64,000 nt of DNA from Algoriphagus winogradskyi (GCF_900182815.1 NZ_FXUA01000002.1:372001-436000); one strand, 5' to 3'. Numbered from the stretch's first letter, positions 26,529 to 35,706 are shown. The notes: generated from the sequence alone by a model not told the origin. Program-made: numbers and translations.

Positions 26529-27419
26529 GTGAGCAACTACTCGATAAAAGATCTAGAGCAACTGTCAGGAATAAAAGCGCATACGCTTAGGATCTGGGAG
26601 CAACGTTATAATTTGGTTACTCCCAAAAGGACGGATACGAATATCCGCTACTATGACGATGAAGATCTCAAGCGTATCTTAAATGTCGCGATGCTGAATG
26701 CCCATGGTATGAAAATCAGCAAAATCGCCGCGATGACCTGTAATGAGGTCAGTGAAGAAATCATTAGACTCACAGACCAATCCTTAGATCATAATGACCA
26801 GATCCAAGCACTCACCATTTGCATGATAGAAATGGATGAGGATAGATTTGAGAAAGTCCTCTCCACCAGTATCATCAAATTGGGATTTGAAGACACTATT
26901 CTAAAAGTAGTCTATCCTTTCCTAACCAAAATTGGAATTCTCTGGCTCACAGGAGCGATTACTCCTGCTCAAGAACATTTCATCTCTAATTTGATCAGAC
27001 AAAAGTTGATCGTCGCTATTGATGGAGAAGTGGGAAATAATACCGGTAAAACCTTTATGCTCTTTCTTCCAGAAGGTGAGTTACACGAAATATCCCTTCT
27101 TTTCAGTTCGTATTTGATCAAAAAACATGGGCATAAGGTCATCTACTTGGGACAAAATACTCCAGATGCAGATTTGGTTTCGGTCTATAACATGCAGCGA
27201 CCTGACTATTTACTCACGGTGATTACCACTTCTCCATCAGGCGAGAAAGTACAAGAATATGTGGATATGCTGGGGAATGAGTTTCCAGAGGCAAAGGTTT
27301 TCGTTGCTGGATTGAATGCCACGGAGCATCCCTTATCTCTTCCTTCCAACATTTCTGTACTAGCTTATGCTAAAGAGATAAAGCGCTTTTTAGTCCAATT
27401 GGAAGAACAGATTGTTTAG
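26529..27419 (+). CDS. carH: CarH/LitR-like MerR regulator with B12-binding domain
   Basis: A 296-residue photoreceptor-type repressor, GTG start. Residues 1-70 are a MerR helix-turn-helix (IKAHTLRIWEQRYNLVTPKR). Then follow the four-helix cap and the cobalamin-binding domain. The cap keeps W139, E149 and H150, the same W-x9-E-H spacing as CarH W131/E141/H142, and the Rossmann part has ELHEIS with H186 as candidate lower cobalt ligand (the canonical motif is ExHxxG; here the last position is Ser). By analogy with CarH it would repress carotenoid genes in the dark with adenosylcobalamin and release DNA in light. Confidence 0.9.
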   Translation: MSNYSIKDLEQLSGIKAHTLRIWEQRYNLVTPKRTDTNIRYYDDEDLKRILNVAMLNAHGMKISKIAAMTCNEVSEEIIRLTDQSLDHNDQIQALTICMIEMDEDRFEKVLSTSIIKLGFEDTILKVVYPFLTKIGILWLTGAITPAQEHFISNLIRQKLIVAIDGEVGNNTGKTFMLFLPEGELHEISLLFSSYLIKKHGHKVIYLGQNTPDADLVSVYNMQRPDYLLTVITTSPSGEKVQEYVDMLGNEFPEAKVFVAGLNATEHPLSLPSNISVLAYAKEIKRFLVQLEEQIV

Positions 27420-27435
27420 ATAAAGCACAAAACTG

Positions 27436-27617
27436 TTAAACAAAAGTATTCCTAGTGAATACTTTTTTTATGCCCAAATATTGCCAAAATGGCCTTTAAT
27501 GTTGGTTTTATGACCTTTTCCAGGGCCTTGGCAATCATTTTTGTTTAACAAAAAGAAAAAATAATTAAACAAAGGTTTGGATATTTGTTTAACGAATGTT
27601 AGGTTTGTTTAAACAAA
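27436..27617. promoter_or_regulatory. Operator array TTGTTTAA/TTAAACAA before the ECF sigma gene
   Basis: Five sites: TTAAACAA 27436-27443, TTGTTTAA 27541-27548, TTAAACAA 27565-27572, TTGTTTAA 27585-27592, and the perfect 14-base palindrome TTTGTTTAAACAAA at 27604-27617. The last four are spaced 20-24 bases apart, about two helical turns, and alternate in orientation. The final site ends 13 bases before the sigma factor ATG. The layout suits cooperative binding of the adjacent MerR/CarH-type regulator over the promoter of the crt operon. Confidence 0.7.
27442..27469 (+). terminator. Terminator of the crtZ-carH unit
   Basis: Perfect ten-base stem AAAAGTATTC / GAATACTTTT with a five-base loop (27452-27456) and a T run, 22 bases after the carH stop. 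Confidence 0.88.
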
Positions 27618-27629
27618 AAGGGCAAAACC

Positions 27630-28142
27630 ATGACTTCAATTGAATTCAGTTACTCATTAAATCAGCTTTCAGGTGTATTAAAGCCATTCGCGCTAAAATT
27701 GACACGGGATCTCGATGATGCAAATGATTTGCTTCAGGATACAATGGTGAAAGCATACACGAATCAGGATAAATTCGCTGAAGGTACTAACCTAAAAGCA
27801 TGGCTTTACACGATCATGAAAAACACCTTCATCACCAATTATCAGAAAATGGTGAGAAGGGCTACTTTCGTAGATACCACTGATAATCTGCACTTCATTA
27901 ATTCAAGTGGCGCATTGATTGAGAATTCTGCGTATGGAGATTTTGCCATGGATGATATCTATGAGGCAATAGATAGATTGGACGAAATTTTCAGTACTCC
28001 CTTTTTATTATATTATAGAGGTTTTAAGTATCACGAAATTGCGGATAGATTGAATATTCCGATTGGAACTGTTAAAAATCGAATTCATATTGCTCGCAAA
28101 TACCTAAAAGAGGACTTAACAGTTTATAAGCACGTAAATTAA
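27630..28142 (+). CDS. ECF-type RNA polymerase sigma factor
   Basis: A 170-residue sigma-70 family protein with region 2 (DLDDANDLLQDTMVKAYTNQDKF, LKAWLYTIMKNTF) and region 4 (IADRLNIPIGTVKNRIHIARKYLK). No anti-sigma factor gene is next to it. It is the first gene of the crt operon and lies only four bases before crtI. It probably directs transcription of carotenoid and perhaps other light- or stress-induced genes; its own expression is likely gated by the CarH-like repressor through the operator array. Confidence 0.92.
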   Translation: MTSIEFSYSLNQLSGVLKPFALKLTRDLDDANDLLQDTMVKAYTNQDKFAEGTNLKAWLYTIMKNTFITNYQKMVRRATFVDTTDNLHFINSSGALIENSAYGDFAMDDIYEAIDRLDEIFSTPFLLYYRGFKYHEIADRLNIPIGTVKNRIHIARKYLKEDLTVYKHVN

Positions 28143-28146
28143 AAAG

Positions 28147-29625
28147 ATGAATCAAAAGCATGCGGTGGTAATAGGATCTGGTTTTGCAGGCCTTTCTGCT
28201 GCAACCCATCTTGCTGACAATAATTACTCGGTTACTCTTCTGGAGAAAAATGAATCTCCAGGAGGTAGAGCAAGGAAATTTTCAAGTAATGGGTTCACCT
28301 TCGATATGGGGCCAAGTTGGTATTGGATGCCCGATGTGTTCGAAGATTATTTTTCTCATTTTGGTAAAAAGCCATCCGATTATTATGATTTAATACGTCT
28401 TGACCCTTCCTATGCAGTGATTTATGGTCAAGATGATGTTTTGGATATTCCTGCAAACTTGGACGAGTTCAAGGCAAAGCTTGAAGAAATAGAGCCAGGT
28501 TCAGCAGTTCAACTTGACGAATTTTTGGCGCAAGCAAAATATAAATATCAGGTTGGAATTCACGATTTGGTAAAAAAGCCAAGTCGTTCCCTTTTAGAAT
28601 TTACATCTTTATCGCTTTTAAAAGATATCATGCGTATGGATGTTTTTCAATCCATGTCCTCCCACGTTCGAAAGTTTTTCAAATCTGATAAAATCATTCG
28701 TTTGATGGAATTTCCTGTGTTATTCCTTGGAGAAACTGCTGAGAATATTCCTGCCCTCTACAGCTTAATGAACTATGCAGATATTGCTTTGGGAACTTGG
28801 TATCCGAAAGGAGGAATGCATGAAATCATCGCGGGGATGGTAGCCTTGGCAGAAGAAAAAGGGGTGAAAATAAGATATAACGCTGAAGTTGAGGAAATAC
28901 AAATTGTAGATGGGCTTGCAAGTGGTGTACGAATGAAATCTGGAGAAGTAGTATCTGCAGATGTGGTGATAGCTGGTGCGGATTATCACCATGTGGATAA
29001 GCATCTGATCAATCCGAAATACAGTAATTACAGTGAAGCATACTGGGATAAGCGAGTAATGGCGCCTTCCAGTTTATTGTTTTACCTAGGGGTGGATAAG
29101 CGACTAAATAATCTACGCCATCATAATCTGTTTTTCGATGAGCCCCTTGGACCTCATGCTGATGCAATCTATACCAATCCAAGATGGCCAGAAGCCCCTT
29201 TGTTTTATGCATGCGTACCTTCTATAACTGATTCTACAGTCGCACCTGAAGGAATGGAGAATTTGTTTCTGCTAGTTCCGTTAGCACCTGATTTGGAGGA
29301 TTCTGAAGAGACTAGAGAAAAGTACTACCACATAATCATGGACCGACTTGAAAGAATTTCTGGTCAGGAAATACGTTCTCATGTACTCTACAAGCGATCT
29401 TATGCACATTCAGACTTTAAAGCTGACTATCATGCCTATAAAGGAAATGCTTATGGATTGGCCAACACTTTGAAGCAAACTGCTATTCTAAAACCTTCAC
29501 TTAAAAACAAAAAAGTAAATAACCTGTTTTACACTGGTCAGCTTACTGTTCCGGGGCCAGGCGTTCCTCCGTCTTTAATATCCGGCTATGTCGTTGCAAA
29601 AGAGGTCATTCGGGAAAATTCGTAA
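28147..29625 (+). CDS. crtI: Phytoene desaturase CrtI
   Basis: FAD-dependent enzyme that converts phytoene to lycopene by sequential desaturations at the membrane. The 492-residue protein has the dinucleotide motif VIGSGFAGLSAATHLA, the ESPGGRARKF loop and the C-terminal signature TGQLTVPGPGVPPSLISGYV. Length is standard. It sits between the sigma factor (four bases) and crtB (22 bases). A second CrtI-like protein at the right edge of the window is the CrtD-type paralogue, so this copy is assigned to phytoene by its place next to crtB. Confidence 0.93.
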   Translation: MNQKHAVVIGSGFAGLSAATHLADNNYSVTLLEKNESPGGRARKFSSNGFTFDMGPSWYWMPDVFEDYFSHFGKKPSDYYDLIRLDPSYAVIYGQDDVLDIPANLDEFKAKLEEIEPGSAVQLDEFLAQAKYKYQVGIHDLVKKPSRSLLEFTSLSLLKDIMRMDVFQSMSSHVRKFFKSDKIIRLMEFPVLFLGETAENIPALYSLMNYADIALGTWYPKGGMHEIIAGMVALAEEKGVKIRYNAEVEEIQIVDGLASGVRMKSGEVVSADVVIAGADYHHVDKHLINPKYSNYSEAYWDKRVMAPSSLLFYLGVDKRLNNLRHHNLFFDEPLGPHADAIYTNPRWPEAPLFYACVPSITDSTVAPEGMENLFLLVPLAPDLEDSEETREKYYHIIMDRLERISGQEIRSHVLYKRSYAHSDFKADYHAYKGNAYGLANTLKQTAILKPSLKNKKVNNLFYTGQLTVPGPGVPPSLISGYVVAKEVIRENS

Positions 29626-29647
29626 TTAAATAAGTATATTAAGTTTC

Positions 29648-30490
29648 ATGGACGCAAAGGAATTATTCGACCAAACTAGTTTGGAGTGTGGCAAGCTAAT
29701 CACGCAGCGCTACAGTACCAGCTTTACCCTTGGTATTCAAACCCTAGACAAAAAATTCCACCAGTCCATCTATGCTATTTATGGTTTTGTCCGTTTTGCG
29801 GACGAGATCGTTGATACTTTTCACACTCATGACAAATCCCAATTGTTGGCTGAGTTCAGGCATGAAACCTATAAGTCTATTGAACTTGGGCTTTCTTTGA
29901 ATCCAGTATTGCATGGTTTTCAGATGATTGTGAATAAATATGATATTGACCACGAGCTCATTGAATCCTTCTTTAAAAGCATGGCAATGGATCTGGATTT
30001 CAATACTTACAATGACGATCGCTACTTAGAATACATTTATGGTTCGGCTGAGGTAGTTGGTTTGATGTGTCTTAAAGTATTTGTAGATGGGGACGAAGAA
30101 GCTTACCAAAAATTGAAGAGACCTGCTCAAATGCTTGGGTCTGCTTTTCAAAAAGTCAATTTCCTTCGCGATATCAAGAGTGATTTTGAAGAACGAGGTA
30201 GAGTTTATTTCCCTGGAGTTGCTTTTGAGCAGTTTGATAAATCGGCCAAGGAATTGATCGAAGAAGATATTCAGAAGGATTTTGACGAGGCCTTAATAGG
30301 TATAGCTCAACTTCCCGATGGAGCCAAACTCGGTGTAAAAGTAGCGTACTTATATTATCAGAAACTTTTCGATAAAATCAAGGGGCTTTCTGCCGCAAAA
30401 ATCACTCATGAGCGTATCAGAATACCGAATTCACAAAAATTTAGCTTGCTCATTGGCACTTATTTCGGAAGTAAATTAGGACTAAGTTGA
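29648..30490 (+). CDS. crtB: Phytoene synthase CrtB
   Basis: Condenses two GGPP molecules to phytoene. The 280-residue protein shows the two aspartate-rich motifs FADEIVDTFHTHDK (about residue 55) and LRDIKSDFEERGRVYFP (about 175), and RYSTSFTLGIQ near the N-terminus. Stop overlaps an in-frame TTG of the cyclase gene; the preferred cyclase ATG is two bases downstream of the stop. Confidence 0.95.
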   Translation: MDAKELFDQTSLECGKLITQRYSTSFTLGIQTLDKKFHQSIYAIYGFVRFADEIVDTFHTHDKSQLLAEFRHETYKSIELGLSLNPVLHGFQMIVNKYDIDHELIESFFKSMAMDLDFNTYNDDRYLEYIYGSAEVVGLMCLKVFVDGDEEAYQKLKRPAQMLGSAFQKVNFLRDIKSDFEERGRVYFPGVAFEQFDKSAKELIEEDIQKDFDEALIGIAQLPDGAKLGVKVAYLYYQKLFDKIKGLSAAKITHERIRIPNSQKFSLLIGTYFGSKLGLS

Positions 30491-30492
30491 CA

Positions 30493-31188
30493 ATGGAAAA
30501 ATACCTCTATTTGGCGGTAAACATTTTCGCAATTTCCTTTCCCCTAGTTCGATCGTTCGAGCCGAGAATCAAGTTTGCCACAAAGTGGTACGCCTTGTTT
30601 CCAGCCATACTTATCACTGCTATTTTCTTTTTGATCTGGGATCACTGGTTTACAGTTATTGGAGTTTGGGAATTCAATCCACGCTACATTCTTGGGATAT
30701 ATCTATTCGAACTACCGATTGAAGAATGGCTGTTCTTTTTCACGGTGCCATATGCTTGCATGTTCATTTATGAAGTATTGATTTACTTTTTTCCAAAGGA
30801 TATTTTCAAACCGGTTGGAAAGTACTTCATTTTCACTATGATACCGTTCTTGCTGCTTCTTGCATTTGTGAATTTTGATAAGATGTATACAGCAGTTAAT
30901 TTTAGTTTAGGCGCAGTAGCATTAGCAGTTCACTGGTTGATTTTCAAGGATGAATACCTGGGTAGATTCTTATTTGCCTATTTAGTTCACCTCATACCTT
31001 TTATCCTTTGTAATGGTGTATTAACGGGAGGTTTTACCCCGGAACCTGTAGTTATTTATAACAATGCTGAAAATCTGGGTATTCGAATATGGACAGTACC
31101 AATAGAGGATACGATTTATTCTATGACAATGCTTCTCATGAATGTTTCGTTTTTTGAATTTTTCAGAAAGAAAAAAACAATTCAATAA
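30493..31188 (+). CDS. crtYcd: Fused CrtYc-CrtYd-type lycopene cyclase
   Basis: A 231-residue polytopic membrane protein with about seven helices and a repeated lycopene cyclase domain: LPIEEWLFFFTVPYACMFIYE in the first half and VPIEDTIYSMTMLLMN in the second. Each half corresponds to one subunit of the heterodimeric Gram-positive cyclase (and to the fungal/archaeal fused form). Fused cyclases of this kind are known from Algoriphagus. With a CruF-like hydratase present, cyclisation of only one end is expected, but the number of ends cyclised cannot be read from sequence. Lies in the middle of the crt operon. Confidence 0.9.
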   Translation: MEKYLYLAVNIFAISFPLVRSFEPRIKFATKWYALFPAILITAIFFLIWDHWFTVIGVWEFNPRYILGIYLFELPIEEWLFFFTVPYACMFIYEVLIYFFPKDIFKPVGKYFIFTMIPFLLLLAFVNFDKMYTAVNFSLGAVALAVHWLIFKDEYLGRFLFAYLVHLIPFILCNGVLTGGFTPEPVVIYNNAENLGIRIWTVPIEDTIYSMTMLLMNVSFFEFFRKKKTIQ

Positions 31189-31206
31189 GCTTTAAGTTAT
31201 TTGATT

Positions 31207-32052
31207 ATGAAGAATCTTCACGTTCAAATTGATATGCATTCAGGCTTCTGCTTTGGGGTAGTTTATGCTATCGAGATGGCAGAAGATATTCTTGATGAGT
31301 CAGGACATTTGTATTGTCTTGGAGATATTGTCCATAACGACGAAGAAGTAAACCGTCTCAAGAGAAAAGGGTTGAAGATTATTGATCATGAAGTCTTAAA
31401 GGATTTGCGTGATGAAAATGTATTGATTCGAGCTCATGGAGAGCCTCCAACTACTTATGAGTTGGCTATCAAAAATAATCTTACGCTGATCGATGCAAGT
31501 TGCCCTGTAGTGTTGAAGTTGCAGCATAGAATCAAGAATTCATTTGATAAAGGAGATTCCATTTATATCTATGGCAAGCACGCTCATGCTGAAGTGATAG
31601 GGCTTTTAGGTCAAACAAATAATGAGGCGGTGGTATTTCAGGATATTTCTGAGCTTGACTTAGAAACTCTTCCTAAAAACATCACGCTGTACAGCCAAAC
31701 TACCAAGAGCACAGATAAATTTTACGAGATTAATGGTATTCTCAAGGACAATGGCATCACTGTCAATACCAACGATACCATCTGTAGGCAAGTGTCCAAT
31801 CGGGACAAAGAGCTTCGCGACTTTGCTACAAAGTTTGATAAGATTGTATTTGTCAGCGGCACGAAATCTTCCAATGGTAAAGTGCTTTTCAACGTTTGCA
31901 AAGACACCAATCCAAATACCTATTTCGTTTCTAACTCTGATCAAATAGAAAGCGATTGGTTCACCGAAAATGATCAAGTTGGAATCTGTGGCGCTACTTC
32001 GACGCCTATGTGGCTCATGGAGCAGGTGAAGGAAAGAATTCTGACTTTTTGA
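31207..32052 (+). CDS. ispH: 4-Hydroxy-3-methylbut-2-enyl diphosphate reductase IspH
   Basis: Last enzyme of the MEP pathway, an iron-sulfur reductase making IPP and DMAPP. The 281-residue protein has the three cluster cysteines at C15 (SGFCFGV), C99 (DASCPVV) and C193 (TICRQVSNR), plus the KHAHAEVIG and SGTKSSNG blocks. The start is the ATG at 31207, not the TTG six bases upstream. Its place between the cyclase and crtW couples precursor supply to carotenoid output. It may be the only ispH of the organism or a second copy; the window cannot tell. Confidence 0.95.
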   Translation: MKNLHVQIDMHSGFCFGVVYAIEMAEDILDESGHLYCLGDIVHNDEEVNRLKRKGLKIIDHEVLKDLRDENVLIRAHGEPPTTYELAIKNNLTLIDASCPVVLKLQHRIKNSFDKGDSIYIYGKHAHAEVIGLLGQTNNEAVVFQDISELDLETLPKNITLYSQTTKSTDKFYEINGILKDNGITVNTNDTICRQVSNRDKELRDFATKFDKIVFVSGTKSSNGKVLFNVCKDTNPNTYFVSNSDQIESDWFTENDQVGICGATSTPMWLMEQVKERILTF

Positions 32053-32075
32053 GAAAACATTCCCAACTTGCCAGT

Positions 32076-32789
32076 ATGAAGTCAAGAATCAACGATGCGA
32101 CTGTTGACCCCAAAGGTGTTTTGATTGCTTTAGTAATTATAGGCCTGTGGTTTTCAAGCTTAATTTTTCTTTTGAATTATCAGATTTCCTGGCTCGATCC
32201 CCTTGTTTATTTTGGGGTTTTAATTCAAATGCACCTCTACACTGGGCTTTTTATCACGGCACATGATTCGATGCATGGACTAGTATCTTCTCATAAAAAA
32301 CTTAACAAAGCGATAGGTTGGTTTACTGCCTTACTTTTCTCCTATAATTTCTACAGCAGGCTCTTTCCAAAGCACCACGAACATCATCGTTTTGTAGCTA
32401 CTGACCAAGATCCGGATTACCATGATTCTGACAATTTCTTTGCCTGGTATTTCAGCTTCATCAAACAATACGTGACTATTTGGCAAATTCTCCTGATGGC
32501 GGTGACGTTCAATATTCTGAAACTTTATCTTCCTACCGAGAATTTGATCGTATTCTGGATGCTTCCAGCTGTGCTTGCTACATTTCAACTTTTTTATTTT
32601 GGAACCTACCTCCCCCATAAAGGTGAAAATGACAACAAGCATCACTCAACAACACAATCTAAAAATCACTTCTGGGCTTTTCTAACCTGTTATTTCTTTG
32701 GATATCACTACGAGCATCATGATTCTCCGGGTACTCCTTGGTGGAGGCTTTGGCGGATAAAAGAAGCTCAAACTATTGAAAAAGGGTAA
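32076..32789 (+). CDS. crtW: Carotenoid 4-ketolase CrtW
   Basis: Membrane di-iron ketolase that oxidises C4 of beta-ionone rings. From the ATG at 32076 the protein has 237 residues with the three histidine boxes TAHDSMHG, PKHHEHHRFVATDQDPDYH and GYHYEHHDSPGTPWWRL and an extra HKGENDNKHH block. An earlier in-frame start at 32010 would overlap ispH by 43 bases and adds a non-conserved leader, so it is not chosen. Last gene of the crt operon. Confidence 0.92.
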   Translation: MKSRINDATVDPKGVLIALVIIGLWFSSLIFLLNYQISWLDPLVYFGVLIQMHLYTGLFITAHDSMHGLVSSHKKLNKAIGWFTALLFSYNFYSRLFPKHHEHHRFVATDQDPDYHDSDNFFAWYFSFIKQYVTIWQILLMAVTFNILKLYLPTENLIVFWMLPAVLATFQLFYFGTYLPHKGENDNKHHSTTQSKNHFWAFLTCYFFGYHYEHHDSPGTPWWRLWRIKEAQTIEKG

Positions 32790-32816
32790 TTCCACATCAC
32801 TTATCTAATATTTTAA

Positions 32817-35219
32817 ATGAGGTCATTTCTACTTGTATTATCTCTTTTTTCTATATCAACGATAGCTCTTTCCCAAGGCATCATTCGTGGTAAAATCACT
32901 AATCCAGTCAACAACGAGCCAGTTGCTTTTGCAAATGTGCTTGTATTAAATACTGAATTAGGAGCCATTTCAGATGAAAATGGTTTATATGAAATCTCAA
33001 ATGTTCCTCCCGGTTTATATAATGTGCGAGCGAGTTTTGTTGGATTCAAAACCAAAACGCAATTCGAAATCCAAGTCACGTTGGCCCGCCCGGTTCAATT
33101 AGACTTTGATCTTGCGGAGGATGCTTCTGAGCTCTCAGAGGTAGTAGTCAGTTCTGAGTTTTCCAGATCAGAAGAAACTCCTCTTTCAGTCCGAAGACTT
33201 AATTCTAATGAGATTGAACGTTATCCTGGCGGCAACAGGGATATTTCAAGAGTAATACAGTCTTTGCCTGGGGTGGCGAGTACGCCTAGCTTCAGAAATG
33301 ATATATTGATTCGTGGAGGTGCGCCAAATGAGAATAAGTTTTTTGTCGATGAGATAGAAGTTCCGGTCATCAATCATTTTGCCACCCAAGGATCATCTGG
33401 AGGACCAGTTGGGATATTGAATGTCAATCTGATTAAAAATGTGGACTTGATTGCGGGTGGATTTCCCGCCAATCGTATGAATGCGCTCAGCTCTTTTTTT
33501 GAATTTCAACTTAAAGAAGGACGTAGAGATAAAATGGCTACTCAGTTGACTGTGGGAGCTTCAGAATTGACTTTGTCTAATGAAGGTCCACTTGGAGAAA
33601 AAACAACGTATTTGCTATCAGCTCGACGTTCCTATTTACAAGGTCTGTTCAAGCTGATTGGTTTACCCTTTCTCCCAACTTTCAATGATTTTCAACTGAA
33701 AACCACTACTAAAATCAACGATAAAACAGAGCTTACTTTCATCGGAGTGGGAGCAATAGACAAGTTTGTGTTGAATGAGGATATTCCCGATGATGAAACG
33801 GAGGAGGAGCGGGAAAACCGCCTTTATCTTTTGAATGTGCTACCTGTTCAGAATCAGTGGAACTATGCGACGGGAGTCAGGTTGAAGAGATTTAGAGAAA
33901 ATGGTTTCTGGACGTTTGTGCTCAGCAGAAATATGCTCAACAATCAGTCGGTGAAGTATGCTGGCAATGACAACAGCAGCGAAGACAATTTGCTTTATAA
34001 CTACCTGTCTCAAGAATCTGAAAATAAATTTCGGGCGGAGAACAGTATTTTCAAAAATGGATATACGTTCAAATATGGAGTTAACTACGAGTACTCCAGG
34101 TATTACATCAATAATTTTGACCGAGCCACCCTTGCAGGTAGCGGACAGGTGATTTCTGTTGAGTCTACTAGTAACTACAACACGTACGGTGGCTTTTTAT
34201 CAGCCAGTAAAAATCTCTATGACGAGCGTTTATTGATCACGGGAGGAATAAGAGTGGACGGAGCTGATTTTGGAGAAACCGCCCAAAATCCCCTCAATCA
34301 GGTCAGCCCTAGGATTTCTTTTTCTTATCAGTTGAAGCCTAATCTCTTTGCTACCGCCAATGCAGGGATTTATTATCAGAAGCCTTCGTATACTGTTTTG
34401 GGATATCAGGATAATGATGGGCAGCTAGTCAATCAGCTCAATGATGTGCTTTTTATTAGAAATTCTAAATTGATCGGTGGAATAGAGTGGCTGGTCCCTG
34501 AGAAAAACCGTCGTTTTACCGCAGAGGTATTTTATAAGAAATACAGTAATTACCCATCCTCCCTTCGAAATGGAATTTCTCTGGCAAACCTAGGCGCTGA
34601 TTTTGGGGTAATTGGAAATGAGCCGGTGGAGTCCAACTCAGAAGGTAGAGCCTATGGATTGGAAATGCTTGCCCAGCAGCGTCTTTTCAATAATTTCTAT
34701 GGAATAGCTGCACTTACATTGGTTCGCAGTGAATTCACCAATCCTAATACAGATGGCTATGTGCCCTCCTCCTGGGACAATAGATTCATCGTCAGTTTGA
34801 CAGCCGGTAAGCGTTTTGGGAAGAATTGGGAAATTGGGGCGCGATGGAGATTTTTAGGTGGCACACCTTACACGCCATATGATTATGATGAATCAAGTTT
34901 GATTAGCAATTGGGATTTGAGAAACCAACCTATTTTGGATTATTCTCAAATCAATGCCATTCGATTGAATGGTTTTCATCAGTTGGATCTAAGATTGGAT
35001 AAGAAGTATTATTTCAATAAATGGAATTTGAACTGGTATGTGGATATTCAGAATGTGTACAATTTCAAAGCTGAGCAACCGCCTCTATTAGTGCCGACAC
35101 GAGACGCTGAAGGAAATATTTTAGTAGATCCAGCGGACCCAAGTAGATACCAATTGAAATTCATCAACAATCCAGCAGGTACTGTTTTACCTACAGTAGG
35201 GTTAATTGTAGAGTTTTAA
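32817..35219 (+). CDS. TonB-dependent receptor with carboxypeptidase-regulatory-like domain
   Basis: An 800-residue outer-membrane receptor. Signal peptide to about residue 20 (ALSQ), then a CarboxypepD_reg-like beta-sandwich (IIRGKITNPVNNEPVAFANV, residues 22-105), a plug domain (IQSLPGVASTPSFRNDILIRGG) and a beta-barrel ending in LPTVGLIVEF with aromatic C-terminus. No SusD partner is adjacent, so it is not an obvious polysaccharide utilisation pair. It follows crtW by 27 bases and may be read from the crt operon. Substrate unknown. Confidence 0.92.
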   Translation: MRSFLLVLSLFSISTIALSQGIIRGKITNPVNNEPVAFANVLVLNTELGAISDENGLYEISNVPPGLYNVRASFVGFKTKTQFEIQVTLARPVQLDFDLAEDASELSEVVVSSEFSRSEETPLSVRRLNSNEIERYPGGNRDISRVIQSLPGVASTPSFRNDILIRGGAPNENKFFVDEIEVPVINHFATQGSSGGPVGILNVNLIKNVDLIAGGFPANRMNALSSFFEFQLKEGRRDKMATQLTVGASELTLSNEGPLGEKTTYLLSARRSYLQGLFKLIGLPFLPTFNDFQLKTTTKINDKTELTFIGVGAIDKFVLNEDIPDDETEEERENRLYLLNVLPVQNQWNYATGVRLKRFRENGFWTFVLSRNMLNNQSVKYAGNDNSSEDNLLYNYLSQESENKFRAENSIFKNGYTFKYGVNYEYSRYYINNFDRATLAGSGQVISVESTSNYNTYGGFLSASKNLYDERLLITGGIRVDGADFGETAQNPLNQVSPRISFSYQLKPNLFATANAGIYYQKPSYTVLGYQDNDGQLVNQLNDVLFIRNSKLIGGIEWLVPEKNRRFTAEVFYKKYSNYPSSLRNGISLANLGADFGVIGNEPVESNSEGRAYGLEMLAQQRLFNNFYGIAALTLVRSEFTNPNTDGYVPSSWDNRFIVSLTAGKRFGKNWEIGARWRFLGGTPYTPYDYDESSLISNWDLRNQPILDYSQINAIRLNGFHQLDLRLDKKYYFNKWNLNWYVDIQNVYNFKAEQPPLLVPTRDAEGNILVDPADPSRYQLKFINNPAGTVLPTVGLIVEF

Positions 35220-35674
35220 GTTAACCCTAGTTGGTAGAGTAATTTTATTATTCGATCGGACCTTACCTCGATTTTATCGCTGCTGTAGATGTATTCTATC
35301 CAATGTTTTTGCTCCGGTTTGGGCAAGTTTAAAAAATGGTCATACTTCCCAGGATCATCTTTGAGGCAAGCAATAAGTTCTTGAGGAAGTTTTTCTGGGA
35401 CTTCTTCCTTATACAAACGTATTAAAACAGTATCCCCCTCATTTTTGCCAATTTTTGATCGAATGACTTTAGCTAGAGGCAGGAAAATATATCCATTTCC
35501 CATCGGCATAAGGTGTTTCCCCTCAAAGGAAAAATCATCGATCGTACCTGAGACTTTCATCATTCCAAAAGCTTTGGAAGAGGTCATAATTTCTTGGGGA
35601 AATTTCACATAGCTCCAGCCACCTTTTCCCTCCATTCGCTCAATAAAAAATTCACCTTCAACTAATAGTAGCAT
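35216..35674 (-). CDS. DUF1905 / YdeI-like protein
   Basis: A 152-residue soluble protein with an N-terminal beta-barrel-like DUF1905 region (GKGGWSYVKFPQEI, TIDDFSFEGKHLMPMGNGYIFLPL) and a C-terminal YdeI/OmpD-associated helical part (LPKPEQKHWIEYIYSSDKIEVRSDRI). Function of the family is unclear. Convergent with the TonB receptor, overlapping by four bases. Confidence 0.83.
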   Translation of the reverse strand: MLLLVEGEFFIERMEGKGGWSYVKFPQEIMTSSKAFGMMKVSGTIDDFSFEGKHLMPMGNGYIFLPLAKVIRSKIGKNEGDTVLIRLYKEEVPEKLPQELIACLKDDPGKYDHFLNLPKPEQKHWIEYIYSSDKIEVRSDRIIKLLYQLGLT

Positions 35675-35680
35675 AAAAAA

Positions 35681-35701
35681 AGAGCAGGTATTACCTGCTC
35701 T
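35681..35701 (-). terminator. Terminator of the beta-barrel gene 35707-36159
   Basis: Perfect ten-base stem AGAGCAGGTA / TACCTGCTCT; the A run at 35674-35680 on the plus strand gives the U tract for minus-strand transcripts. It lies six bases past the stop. Confidence 0.85.
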
Positions 35702-35706
35702 ACTTA

